Source: JAHEDT01 sp963825615 (GTDB lineage Bacteria > Desulfobacterota > Desulfuromonadia > Desulfuromonadales > BM103). Taken from it: DNA of 64,000 nt. How positions within the stretch are numbered: the first letter of the stretch is position 1; the number at the start of each line of letters is the position of its first letter. The notes under the pieces are model-generated. The model was not told where the DNA came from, made no database searches, and saw nothing but the letters and a program-made list of their open reading frames with translations. The position numbers and the translations under genes were made by a program. Location: contig CAWGTV010000002.1 in NCBI GenBank assembly GCA_963825615.1, positions 1 through 64,000 of the forward strand. The letters run 5' to 3'. Of the stretch, positions 55,252 to 64,000 are shown piece after piece.

Positions 55252-55399
55252 GATGAGTCTCCTTGCAAAAGATATATATGGTTAAACCCTTGTCTTTGTG
55301 TTGGATCACAGCGATAGCAGGCGCGGAATTACAGCATTCGGGTCGTCCAGGTCGACGACGACTGCGGGCCATGCATGCTGTGCAGAGGTGCACCCCTCT

Positions 55400-57922
55400 C
55401 TATAAATCTACCTGTGTTGGCGAGTCTTTCAACTCGACGGCGGTTTTGCATATTCCCATAGTGCGCACCTCTTCAACATCCTTTTCCAAAAGGTAGGCGG
55501 CAAGAAAGAGGGGGCTTCCGGAATGCATTTTCATCCAGAGCAGATGGTCCTGCTGATGCAGATCAAGCACCCATGGGCGCAGGTCAATTTCGATGATACG
55601 GTTCTTCTTGGTCCTTTTGGCGATGACGCTTTCCTTCTTGAGAAAGTCTGTCAGGCGATCCCCAAGCTTTGTCCCCGTGCCCTGCGGTAGGGGCACCTTG
55701 TAGATCGCCGCGAGGATGCTGTTAGCTGGGGCTTCACCCTTGCGCGGCCAGCTCTCGGCTTTGAGGATTTTTACTCCTGCGGGGAATTCGCGGTCGAGAC
55801 GCTCGAAAATGTCCTGTGGCGCGCAGGTCGTGGTCAGCTCCAGGTCGATGATTTCCGCTTCGCTGGCAACACCAAGCGGCAGGGCATCGCCAAAACTGAT
55901 GCGCGGGGCCGGATGAAAGCCTGCCGAGTACTTGATTGGTAGGTCGGCGCGGCGGATTGCCCGATGGATCAGGGTCATATATTCGAGGTGACTGAGGCTG
56001 GCAGTGCGGCCAGTTTTGGTCAGTGTCAAGCGGACTTTCGGTAACAGTTCCGGTTGCTCAATGGCTGCCACCGGCGCCAGTGCAGGGAATACCGGTCGCA
56101 GGTTATCGGCAAGGCGCGGTCTGATGTTTTCGAAATCGCAGAGACCGCAGTAGCTGCATTGGCCGTTTCGGCAGTCCGGAGTCGCCTTGCCGAGTAGGGC
56201 GGCTTGGCGCTCGCGTAAGAGGAAGTGCTTGCTGACCCCGGCATCGATGTGATCCCAGGGAAAGGTCTCTCCTGGCAGGCGCTGGCGCAGATACCAGGCC
56301 GGGTCAAGGCCTGCTGAGACAAAGGCCTCCTGCCATAGATCCCAACGAAAATGGTCGCGCCAGCCATCAAAGCGACAGCCAAGCTTGACCGCGGCTTCGA
56401 GAACCCGTCCCAGTCGGCGATCGCCGCGAGCAAAGACGCCCTCGAGGAAGGAGAGTTCCGCTTCGTGCCATTTCAGACGCAGCCGTCGTTTTTTAAGGCC
56501 CTCGCGCAATTTTTTTTGACGAGCCAGCGTCTCATTGATGCCGATCTGGGCGTCCCATTGAAAGGGCGTGTGGGCTTTGGGAACGAAGGTCGAGACCGAC
56601 ACGTTCACATCGGCTCCTCCCTGGGTCCCGCGCCCGGCTGCCTTGACCTGCGCGGAAAGATCAACCAAGGCGTCCAGGTCCTCTGCTGTTTCGGTCGGCA
56701 GGCCGATCATGAAGTAGAGCTTGATAACACGCCAGCCGAGCTCAAAGGCGGCGCGGGCGCTTGTCACCAGGTCTTCTGCAAGGATTCCTTTGTTGATCAC
56801 CTGGCGCAGGCGTTCGCTGCCCGCCTCGGGAGCGAGGGTAAAACCGGTTTTGCGGACTTTTTTGATCTCGTTCATCAGTTCCGGCGTGAGGGAGCCGACC
56901 CTAAGGCTTGGCAGGGAGATGGCCACGCGCTGGTCTGCATAACAACCCATGAGATCCTGTATCAGCACTTCGATGGCGCTGTAGTCGCCGGTCGAGAGCG
57001 AGAGCAGGGAGACCTCGTCGTAGCCTGAGTGGCGTAGCAGTTTGTCAACGATTTTGCGGATAGTCTCCGGCTGCCTTTCCCGCACCGGACGATAGATGTA
57101 GCCGGCTTGACAGAAACGGCAGCCACGGGTACAGCCACGTGCTACTTCGACGGCGACCCGGTCGTGGATGGTTTCCAGGAAGGGTACTATCGGCTGTTCC
57201 GGGTAGGGCGCAGAGTCGAGGTCTACCAGCACCCGGCGGCGGACTTTCGGCTGCTGCGGGTCATGTGGTGCGATATCGGCGACCCGGCCGTCAGGGTGAT
57301 AGGTGACGGCGAAATGCGCCGGAACGTAGATGCCCTCGATCGTTGCCAGGCGTTGTAGCAGTTCCGCCCGGGTTTCACCTGCGGCTCGGCTGCATCGAAC
57401 GGCATCGCAGAGTTCAACGACAACCTCTTCACCGTCGCCGATGACGGCGCAATCGATAAAGTCGGCGATGGGTTCCGGGTTGAAGGCGCAGGGCCCCCCT
57501 GCCACCACCAGAGGTGCGTCGTCCCGCCGTTGGTCGGCTCGCAGTGGTAATCCAGCGAGGGTGAGCATCGTCAGGATGTTCGAATAGCAGAGTTCGTACT
57601 GCAGGGAGAATCCGACAATGTCAAATTCACCCAAGCTGCGGCCGCTTTCCAGGGTCGTAAGCGGCAGATTGTCATTGCGCAGCTGTGCCTCGCGATCTGG
57701 CCAAGGGGCATAGGTGCGCTCTGCGGCAATCCAGGGTGTGTCGTTGAGCACCCGGTAAAGGATGGCCGAGCCGATATGGCTCATGCCGACCTCGTAAACA
57801 TCGGGGAAGGCTAGTGCGAAGGTAATGTCAACCTGGCTGTGGTCTTTGCAGACACTGCCGCGCTCGCCGCCCAGGTAGCGAGCGGGTCGGTTCAGTTGGT
57901 AAAGAGATGATTCTTTCGTCAT
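55400..57922 (-). CDS. Radical SAM protein (TIGR03960-type) fused to DUF2344
   Basis: The 840-residue protein has an N-terminal B12-binding-like region, a radical SAM core with GCTRGCRFCQAGYIYRPVR (CxxxCxxC), and a Cys-rich segment CRNGQCSYCGLC near residue 600. A C-terminal DUF2344 domain follows (about 640-840; LTKTGRTASLSHLEYMTLIHR). The fusion is widespread next to rng in bacteria with the L21/L27/Obg block. Its substrate is not known; conservation beside translation genes suggests RNA or ribosome modification. Confidence 0.9.
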   Translation of the reverse strand: MTKESSLYQLNRPARYLGGERGSVCKDHSQVDITFALAFPDVYEVGMSHIGSAILYRVLNDTPWIAAERTYAPWPDREAQLRNDNLPLTTLESGRSLGEFDIVGFSLQYELCYSNILTMLTLAGLPLRADQRRDDAPLVVAGGPCAFNPEPIADFIDCAVIGDGEEVVVELCDAVRCSRAAGETRAELLQRLATIEGIYVPAHFAVTYHPDGRVADIAPHDPQQPKVRRRVLVDLDSAPYPEQPIVPFLETIHDRVAVEVARGCTRGCRFCQAGYIYRPVRERQPETIRKIVDKLLRHSGYDEVSLLSLSTGDYSAIEVLIQDLMGCYADQRVAISLPSLRVGSLTPELMNEIKKVRKTGFTLAPEAGSERLRQVINKGILAEDLVTSARAAFELGWRVIKLYFMIGLPTETAEDLDALVDLSAQVKAAGRGTQGGADVNVSVSTFVPKAHTPFQWDAQIGINETLARQKKLREGLKKRRLRLKWHEAELSFLEGVFARGDRRLGRVLEAAVKLGCRFDGWRDHFRWDLWQEAFVSAGLDPAWYLRQRLPGETFPWDHIDAGVSKHFLLRERQAALLGKATPDCRNGQCSYCGLCDFENIRPRLADNLRPVFPALAPVAAIEQPELLPKVRLTLTKTGRTASLSHLEYMTLIHRAIRRADLPIKYSAGFHPAPRISFGDALPLGVASEAEIIDLELTTTCAPQDIFERLDREFPAGVKILKAESWPRKGEAPANSILAAIYKVPLPQGTGTKLGDRLTDFLKKESVIAKRTKKNRIIEIDLRPWVLDLHQQDHLLWMKMHSGSPLFLAAYLLEKDVEEVRTMGICKTAVELKDSPTQVDL

Positions 57923-57971
57923 TTAAGGCCCAGGTGCTGCTGACTGGTCTCACGAGACAAGTCGGCCGCTG

Positions 57972-58172
57972 ATGGCAAATTACTGTTATGCGAAAACATT
58001 AAAAATAGCACGTTTATTTCGATCTGAACAAGAGAATCTCCGGTTTATCAAAGAAATTGAACGAGAATGTACGCGAGTGTCAAAACCTTTGGACGAACTC
58101 GCTTGCCATGTGGATTTGTCACCCACTTATGGTAATCCGGCTATGTCGCTGGTATGGCAGTTGACTGAGTAA
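57972..58172 (+). CDS. Small hypothetical protein
   Basis: A 66-residue frame (MANYCYAKTLKIARLFRSE...) with a charged helical middle. No good ribosome site lies before the ATG and no family is recognised. It may be a remnant. Confidence 0.25.
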   Translation: MANYCYAKTLKIARLFRSEQENLRFIKEIERECTRVSKPLDELACHVDLSPTYGNPAMSLVWQLTE

Positions 58173-58397
58173 TTTATCCAGAGTCCTGCTCCATTGACCA
58201 GGTCAGCATGCTTTGTGACGGCAAAAAACAGAGGTGTCCCCTGATGACGAACAAGGTGAGCAGGCATTTAATGTGGGCTCTTCCCGCCGTCCGGTTTCGG
58301 GGGTGTAGCAGTAATTTTTGAAAGCAACGAAAAAGAGCAGAAGGATGGCGTATTGGAAAGGCTTTGTTTCACTGCGCAGAACGACTTCAGGGACCAA

Positions 58398-58502
58398 TCA
58401 GCGATTGCGGATGCTGTGTTTTGTAGCAAGACATTGACGACAAGCGGATGAGTACGCTTTGCCGCACTCCTTACACTGCTGCAGTTTTGTGTTGTCGTTC
58501 AT
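58398..58502 (-). CDS. 34-residue zinc-ribbon microprotein
   Basis: The ATG at 58502 is preceded by GAGGAAAC at ribosome-site distance. The product MNDNTKLQQCKECGKAYSSA continues to CRQC and a basic tail ending IRNR. Two CxxC pairs 9 residues apart form a minimal zinc ribbon. It is probably cytoplasmic; a nucleic-acid or regulatory role is possible but not shown. The interval 58203-58397 and 58503-58840 otherwise holds nothing I can support. Confidence 0.6.
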   Translation of the reverse strand: MNDNTKLQQCKECGKAYSSACRQCLATKHSIRNR

Positions 58503-58846
58503 GGGGAGGTTTCCTCTATATGTAGTGTCTGGATAATGGCCTCATACCATAGGTCGTATGTTAATCCCTATAACTGGACGGAGCAAGTTATATTTTAATC
58601 CATATCGGCTTTTTTACTTGCGTCTGGCCAGGATGGATGATGATAGCACAGTGCATGGTAAAACATGTTGCTGGATGGCTGATTTTTTGGCAGGAACATT
58701 AGTGAGGTTTGAATAAAAAACATAGAAATAAACATTAGTAGTCAGTCCCTGCCGAGACAGGAAGCGCTCAGTTTTTAATATTTAAATAATAATAACGGTA
58801 ACTTATGCTGATTTACGAAAAAATGAAAATATTTTAACTTTTCTTG

Positions 58847-58875
58847 TTGACATGAAATTATTTTAATGTTAAAAG
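58847..58875 (+). promoter_or_regulatory. Promoter of the microprotein pair
   Basis: A consensus TTGACA (58847-58852) is followed after 17 bp by TAAAAG, in a sharply AT-rich stretch about 45 nt before the first microprotein start. Confidence 0.5.
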
Positions 58876-58918
58876 TTTAATCAAGAGTAAGGGACAACGC
58901 ACATCACAGGAGGACGTT

Positions 58919-59065
58919 ATGAAAACTCAAAGCCGCTTCATGGATACCGTTAAAAGCAGTTACCTGGTTCTGATCATCGCCATGCTCGGCGTGTTCGCTT
59001 TTATCTCGGCCGTGTTGATCGCCTGGCCGGCGCTCGCCTACATCGGCTCGAAACTGTTCAACTAG
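58919..59065 (+). CDS. 48-residue membrane microprotein, copy 1
   Basis: AGGAGG precedes the ATG by 5 nt. The product starts MKTQSRFMDTVKSSY, has one long hydrophobic helix (LVLIIAMLGVFAFISAVL) and ends AYIGSKLFN. It is a single-pass inner-membrane microprotein, 48 residues long. I do not recognise a named family. It is followed 54 bp downstream by a close paralogue. Confidence 0.75.
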   Translation: MKTQSRFMDTVKSSYLVLIIAMLGVFAFISAVLIAWPALAYIGSKLFN

Positions 59066-59119
59066 GAATCTCAACAATCAACCCTCCCGCCCGGCGGGAG
59101 CGCCCATAGGAGGCCCACC

Positions 59120-59266
59120 ATGAAAACCGCAGCCACTCTCGTCAATACCGTCAAAGCCAGTTACACCGTCGCCATCATGGGCGTGCTGGGTGTGTTCGCG
59201 TTCGTCTCCGCCGTGTTGATCGCCTGGCCGGCGCTGGCCTACCTGGGCGCCAAGATGTTCAACTGA
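59120..59266 (+). CDS. 48-residue membrane microprotein, copy 2
   Basis: TAGGAGG precedes the ATG. The product has the same length as copy 1 and shares DTVK/NTVK, the motif FISAVLIAWPALAY (here FVSAVLIAWPALAY) and the end KLFN/KMFN. Differences are mostly conservative, so both copies appear to be under selection as proteins. The pair shares the promoter at 58847 and the terminator at 59311. Confidence 0.78.
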   Translation: MKTAATLVNTVKASYTVAIMGVLGVFAFVSAVLIAWPALAYLGAKMFN

Positions 59267-59310
59267 GATAAAAAAGGAGCGGGGACAACTCCCCGCCTCC
59301 TGTAGTCACA

Positions 59311-59344
59311 ATAAAAAAGGCCGCCCCCGGAAGGGGGCGGCCTT
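59311..59344 (+). terminator. Intrinsic terminator, probably bidirectional
   Basis: AAAGGCCGCCCCC-GGAA-GGGGGCGGCCTTT is a 13-bp perfect stem with T/A tracts on both sides. It ends the microprotein pair on the plus strand and can also serve the ferritin-like gene on the minus strand. Confidence 0.85.
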
Positions 59345-59371
59345 TGAATTTTCGTGATCTTCTGCTGACGG

Positions 59372-59835
59372 TCAGCGGCTCATGCCGAACATGGCCCGGT
59401 AGTCTTCTTCCACCAGTTCCAGATGGTTGTGAGTTGAGGTGGCGTTGGCAAGGTAGACCCGGGCGATGTCAGGGTTATCTATCTTGGCGGCCATCTCGCG
59501 CAGACTTTTTTCCAGAGCATCTTCCTGTTCAATAGCCAGTTCGAGTGCTTTGCGCTCATCAAAATCCTGAACCAGGAGGCTTGCAGGTTTTTCCACCAGG
59601 ACGATTCCGTGTTGGGCGGTGCGTTCATGAATTCCTGGAAGGAAGGGATATCGTCCCCGGGGTAAATTCTGTAGAAGGATTCAGCATGTTGATACTCTTC
59701 CCGGGCAAGAATTTCGAATGTCTGTCTTGCCTTATCCTCCGCCATACGTTCGGCACCGTACTTGTAGTAATCCATGGCGTCTTTTTCAGTCTGGATGGAG
59801 TCCTTGATCGCCTTTTGCACGTCAATGATTCCCAT
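59372..59835 (-). CDS. Ferritin-like (rubrerythrin-type) di-iron protein (one frameshift)
   Basis: A four-helix bundle with iron-ligand motifs is seen: E at TEKDAMDYY, EEYQHAESF (ExxH), then after the break EQEDALEKSL and HNHLELVEEDY. The first half and second half are in different frames; one base seems to be missing near 59625, and restoring it gives TAQHGIVLVEKPASLLVQDF. No rubredoxin domain is attached. Such proteins handle iron or peroxide in the cytoplasm of anaerobes. Confidence 0.78.
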
Positions 59836-60193
59836 GATTGTAAGCCTCCTCTGCTTCCTGATTTCTACTCAAAATTTAACCGGGCATATTCATAACACAT
59901 TTTAAGGAACAGGTCTTGCTTTTTCTTCTCGCAGGGGCCGAGTTTCTTCTCTTGCGGATTGAGCAAAAGCCTCTGTTTATATGTTTTTTGTCATTATAAG
60001 ATTGCAGTTATCTTTGCCTGTCGGCATCTGTGATCAGGTTATTTCGGCAGCAAATGATGCGAAATAACGGTATCTCGTCGCTTTGGCGAGGCATCGGGTC
60101 GGCCGGCAGTCATGAGTGTGATAGCCTGTTATGCTAAAACTTGTTAGCTTGACGGCAGTTATTTTACCGCAGAGGTCCTGGTGATGCTCTTTC

Positions 60194-60926
60194 TTGGTTC
60201 TGGGTGGGCATCTCTCTCTCAGCTACTGCTGTTGCGCATTGATGCTTTACGATGAAGCTCATGGCCATCCTTACCGTATAGGCAATAGTGACCCACTGGA
60301 CCTATCTGACCTGGCCGCACTTTACCGGTCCAACGGTTTTCAGGTCGCAAGCAATGTCGAGATCTTCACCCGGGAGACACTGTCCCCGGTTGACGCCCTG
60401 ATCATCTCCGGATTCTTCCTGCCACTCACCGAGAGCGAGCTTGCAGTCGTGCTTGACTTCGTCAATGCCGTTGGCGGGTTGGCCATCGTGCTCCACATCG
60501 CGCTTCCCGTACGCGACCTGCGGCATCATCTCAAGGTCGTTTTTACCAGCGGTCCCCTGCGTGAGACAAACCAACTCATCAATGGCAACTCTCTCGATTT
60601 CAAGGTCGCCAATCTGGCTGACCACCCATTGACTTCAGGCATGGCGTGCTTTTCAGTTTACGGAGCCCAAGCACTGCGTGGTACGGACCCTCACACCAGA
60701 TGCTGGCTGTGACCAGCCAGTATGGCTGGGTTGACCTTGACCATGACAGCCAACTTTCTCAAAGGGATGCTGTCCAACCGTTCGGGGTCATGGTTGCCGT
60801 AGAAATTGGGCAAAGCTGTTTCGTTGTTGTCGGCGACGATGCGCTTTTCCAGAACCGTTTTTTCGTTGCGGACAATCGCCAGTTGGCACTTCATTTGGTG
60901 GACTGGCTTGGTCCCCGGCAACGTTA
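60194..60926 (+). pseudogene. DUF4350/ThuA-like protein, frameshifted
   Basis: The middle reads DEAHGHPYRIGNSDPLDLSDL, then VDALIISGFFLPLTESELAVV and GLAIVLHIALPVRDL, the pattern of DUF4350 (class I amidotransferase-like) proteins. The N-terminal signal peptide seems to lie in a third frame (GISLSATAVAH, about 60205-60240). Near 60685 the frame changes again, to QMLAVTSQYGWVDLDHDSQL and QNRFFVADNRQLALHLVDWL, ending about 60926. At least two shifts break it. The role is unknown; an exported beta/alpha domain is likely. The stretch 59836-60180 before it holds no gene. Confidence 0.5.
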
Positions 60927-60939
60927 GAGCCTAGACACG

Positions 60940-60982
60940 CAACGCAAAAAAAGGCAACCGAATGGCTGCCTTTTTTGCGTTG
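60940..60982. terminator. Bidirectional terminator
   Basis: AACGCAAAAAAAGGCA and its inverted copy TGCCTTTTTTGCGTT surround ACCGAATGGC. It lies between the convergent DUF4350-like and PilZ genes and works in either direction. Confidence 0.8.
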
Positions 60983-61000
60983 TCGTTGGTGCTGCCGGAT

Positions 61001-61360
61001 TCAGTCACTGAGCCAGGCGGACAATTCGCTGCGTGTCGCCTCGGCGTCTCCTGTATTGAGTTCAATCAATTTGCGCAGATGCGTCAGGGTCTCGAGGTTC
61101 TCGCTGATGAATTTGAAACCGTATTGACACCCTTCAAAGTGCCTGAGTTCTGCCTGAAACTCTAATGATATCGGTGTCCCCGGCAGGGTAATGCAGAGGC
61201 TGCATTTGCTCCCAATCTCCAGGGGGAGCGGCGCAGAAGTCCCAATCATTGCGCCCTTCATGGCAACTTCGAGCAGTTCCGCCGACCAGTCGTTCTGACC
61301 GTCATTCAGGGTGACTTCGGCTACAAATGGAATTCTGCGGAAACGGCGGGTTTGCATCAA
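61001..61360 (-). CDS. PilZ-domain protein
   Basis: The 119-residue single-domain protein has the c-di-GMP-binding arginine patch RRFRRIPF at its start and the second motif as EVAMKGAMIGT (the usual D/NxSxxG is modified to EVAMKG). The remaining beta barrel follows (LPLEIGSKCSLCITLPG). PilZ proteins bind c-di-GMP and control motility or surface life. The altered second motif makes binding uncertain. Confidence 0.8.
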   Translation of the reverse strand: MMQTRRFRRIPFVAEVTLNDGQNDWSAELLEVAMKGAMIGTSAPLPLEIGSKCSLCITLPGTPISLEFQAELRHFEGCQYGFKFISENLETLTHLRKLIELNTGDAEATRSELSAWLSD

Positions 61361-61458
61361 TGACCTCTTTCGATTAATGGTGTGTTCGGCTCTGCAATGG
61401 ATTCCGCGATCTTATCGGCATTTTAACTCAGAATGATGGCCAGGCAAGCAGCCATTCG

Positions 61459-62082
61459 CTAAAGTGTTCCTGGAGGCTTGTCCGCCAAGCCGAACTCCTG
61501 GCCGCATAAAGCGAAAAAATTACGCATCAGCCGATAAGTTATCCCCCAGAGCAGAGGGCCCTGTGGGCCCAGAAGTTCAACCACGGGATGAGTCCGCTCT
61601 GCACCACGATAATAAAAGCTCCTGTGCTGCTGTCGTTCAGGCTCCAGCAGTTTCACGAGTGGGCACCAGAAAGTTTTGGCGACCTCGTGGTTAGGCTGCA
61701 GTTCAGCGGGGTGCAGAAGCTGATAGACAAAGCATGACACCAGGACCGGCATGATGGCCCCGTAGAGATCATCCAACCGGCCGAGATAGCTGCTCTGGCC
61801 GAGGTCAAGAGCCAGCTCTTCACGGGTTTCCCGCTCGGCGGCCTGCTGCGGCAGTTCGCCTGACGGATTTAGCCGGCCGCCTGGGAAGCCGATGTTTCCC
61901 GACCAGGGGTCATGGTCATGCTCAGCCCGGACAATAAAGAGGACCTCCGGTGACAGCGGCCCCTCCCTGAGGAGCAAGGCAACAGCAGCGTGGCCACGGT
62001 CAACGGGCGCCAGTATCTCGGCGCGATGATTGGCGAGACATTGGGTGATGTCCGGTAGGTGGATTGTTCTGGTAGTGGTCAT
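61459..62082 (-). CDS. Nudix hydrolase (CoA pyrophosphatase-like)
   Basis: The 207-residue enzyme has a Nudix box from GGRLNPSGELPQQAAERETR to EELALDLG and the upstream LFIVRAEHDHDPWSGNIGFPG typical of the NudL group, which hydrolyses CoA and related pyrophosphates. The overlap with the chelatase gene stop (ATGA at 62079-62082) shows they are co-transcribed. Confidence 0.88.
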   Translation of the reverse strand: MTTTRTIHLPDITQCLANHRAEILAPVDRGHAAVALLLREGPLSPEVLFIVRAEHDHDPWSGNIGFPGGRLNPSGELPQQAAERETREELALDLGQSSYLGRLDDLYGAIMPVLVSCFVYQLLHPAELQPNHEVAKTFWCPLVKLLEPERQQHRSFYYRGAERTHPVVELLGPQGPLLWGITYRLMRNFFALCGQEFGLADKPPGTL

Positions 62083-64000
62083 GACGTTGGCAAGGGTCCT
62101 GATCCTTCGATGAGTTGCAGCACCTCTCCGCTGCGCAGTTCGTGAATCTGCTGGTATACGCTGCCGAGAGCTTGTGCCAGTCGCGGCATGAGGCTCAGAT
62201 GATTGTAGCTCGCATTGGTGTCGATAATCAGCGCCCGAATCTTCTCCTGGTGCATCTGCCTGGCTATGCTGAGCACTTCTTCGGTCGGGTCTCCCCCGTT
62301 TTCTAAAGCAACGGTTGCCTCTCCATCGGATAGGAGCACCATCAAGGGTTCTACTGCCGGACTTTTGATCCTGGCCTGTAGAATCAACTGGCGAGCCTTC
62401 TTCAAACCCGCTGCCAGTGGAGTCGCCCCGCCGATGGGTAGGCTTTGCAACTGCTGCCTAAGCTTTGTCACACTGTTTGTGGGCGGAACCACGATCTGGG
62501 CCTCCCGGTCGCGGAAGGTCACCAGGCAGACCTGGTCCCGGTTCAGATACGCATTTGCCGCTAATGCGATACTGGCGCCAAGGGCCGCCGAGATCCGTGC
62601 TGTTGGGCCGTCACCCATGGAGTCCGAGGTGTCGATGACAAACACCACCAAACGGCGCGACTGACGGCTGCGTACCTGCAGGTGCAGGTCCTCCTCCGTC
62701 AGACGCAGCCCCGGGTGCGACCCGGGAGACCTCACCTGGCGAATAATCGCATGATTCAGTGTCCTGCCCAGGTCGAGCGGGATGCAGGGCTCGCCCGGCT
62801 GCCATTGGCGGGTGCCGATGCGCCGTCCGTTGGCTGCCGCCCTGGCAGGGCCAAGTCCCTGGCCACGTTTGGGCCTGGGTTGAGGGGTTTTCAACAACGC
62901 GTTGTGACTCAGGTCGAGGGAGTTGTCGGCACAGTAGAAACGGTCTTCATTTTTTTTTTTAGGTAAGTGAATAACATGCTGCCTGCAGCGGCAGCTCCGG
63001 GAAAGTCCATATTGTCCATCAGCGGCAGCTCTTCATGGTCTGCAACGACAGCGTTCTGGTATTGAACAGCGCCTTCCCCGGAGAGCTGATCAGCCAACAA
63101 CCCGGCAATCTTTCCGTCAATCTCTGCCGGCGTTAGAAACGCAGGCCCCGGGAAGCGATGGGCCAGGGCAAAACCGGCAACCTCGGCTAAGGTCGGCCTG
63201 GGTGACACGGTCGCGTTCAAGCAATGCCGCCAGCGCTCTGGCGGCGCGGACCAGGGCCAACTCCGCCCTGTGTCCCTGGGCCTTGGCCGCGGTGGCAATG
63301 GCAACGGCCCGCTCGACGATCTCGTCCGGAAGCGCCACCTCTTCGAGACGCGCCCTGGCGGTGATAAGTTGTTGCCGTAATGCCATGTCATGTTCGTGGT
63401 AAGCAAGGCAAAAGCTCTGCGGATCACGATCATAAGCGAGGCGACGCATGACAATTTCACGTCGCAGCGACAGATCGTCAAGGCCGGAAATCGTAACGCA
63501 GAGGCCGAAACGGTCGAGGAATTGAGGGCGCAGTTCGCCTTCCTCAGGGTTCATGGTGCCGATCAGGATGAAACGTGCGGCGTGGCTGTATTGCAGCCCC
63601 TCCCGTTCAACCAGGTTGTTGCCGGAAACAGCCGTGTCCAGAAGCAGGTCGACCAGATGGTCGGGAAGCAGGTTGACTTCATCGACATAGAGGATACCGC
63701 GATGGGCGGCGGCAAGCAGCCCCGGTTCAAACTGGCGCTGACCGCTTTGCAGGGTGCGTTCGAGGTGCAGAGTCCCGACCAACCGGTCTTCCGTGGTTGA
63801 GAGGGGCAAGTCGACAAATGGTGTGGCCACCATGTCACGCGGCAGGGCGGTCCCGGTGGTTTGCCGGGCCTGGCAGTCGGTGTGCAGTTCTTCTGGGCGG
63901 TCGGGATCGCAGTGGAATGGACATGCCGAAACAACGCTAATTGATGGCAGCATGGCTGCCAGAGCTCTGGCAGCGGTTGATTTTGCGGTGCCCTTCTGGC
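62079..64000 (-). CDS. ChlI/ChlD-type chelatase subunit, AAA+ and VWA fused (partial, two frameshifts)
   Basis: The gene enters from beyond 64000. The first visible residues, KGTAKSTAARALA, are the Walker A motif. Walker B is GILYVDEVNLLP, followed by FILIGTMNPEEGELRPQFLDRFG, the MgChelatase AAA+ signature. After a Pro/Gln linker, a VWA domain follows (VVFVIDTSDSMGDGP MIDAS motif, IGGATPLAAGL, LLSDGEATV) to 62079. Two shifts interrupt it: one extra base near 63186-63189, and an 11-A run (minus strand) at 62950-62960, past which the frame reads NEDRFYCADNSLDLSHNALL into the VWA part. This is the two-in-one subunit of magnesium- or cobalt-chelatase-like motors. Confidence 0.85.

Overview
The window fits a GC-rich, anaerobic Desulfuromonadia-type bacterium (Geobacter, Desulfuromonas or Pelobacter relatives). 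The evidence is the conserved core run radical SAM-rng-rplU-rpmA-obgE-proB-proA-nadD-rsfS-rlmH-gpmI, a PUFA-synthase-like cluster joined to head-to-head olefin (ole) genes, and a probable selenoprotein. This assignment is inferred from gene content and order; no database search was run.

Layout. (1) 1-8.3 kb is an accessory island lying against the 3' end of a tRNA-Pro(CGG) gene at 8323-8399. It holds single genes in mixed orientation separated by four copies of a 140-175 bp repeat carrying tRNA-Pro-like segments, then a radical SAM/SPASM gene and an IS3-family element whose transposase is split by a group II intron. (2) 8.5-14.2 kb: a membrane-anchored protein, a FrnE/DsbA-like oxidoreductase whose first active-site cysteine codon is TGA (candidate selenocysteine), a charged secreted protein, LemA, a DUF2207 membrane protein and Hsp20. 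(3) 14.5-35.6 kb: one co-directional block with pfaD, a PfaA-like synthase with four tandem ACPs, a giant KS-CLF-AT-DH-DH protein, oleA, oleB, oleC, oleD and an Sfp-type phosphopantetheinyl transferase. Together these can activate ACPs, build a polyunsaturated acyl chain, condense two chains head to head and turn the product into an alkene. (4) 35.6-57.9 kb: housekeeping genes, almost all on the minus strand. (5) 57.9-64 kb: microproteins, a ferritin-like protein, a DUF4350-like gene, PilZ, a Nudix hydrolase, and a ChlI/ChlD-type chelatase subunit that runs off the right edge.

Quality caveat. At least 17 genes or gene remnants, including housekeeping genes such as gpmI and rlmH, are broken by one-base indels, mostly one extra base in a short homopolymer. 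Removing the base restores a family-like protein. I read most of these as sequence errors, so frameshifted genes are given as one CDS with the shift stated. In-frame substitutions, such as the TGA in the FrnE-like gene, do not fit this error pattern and deserve more weight.
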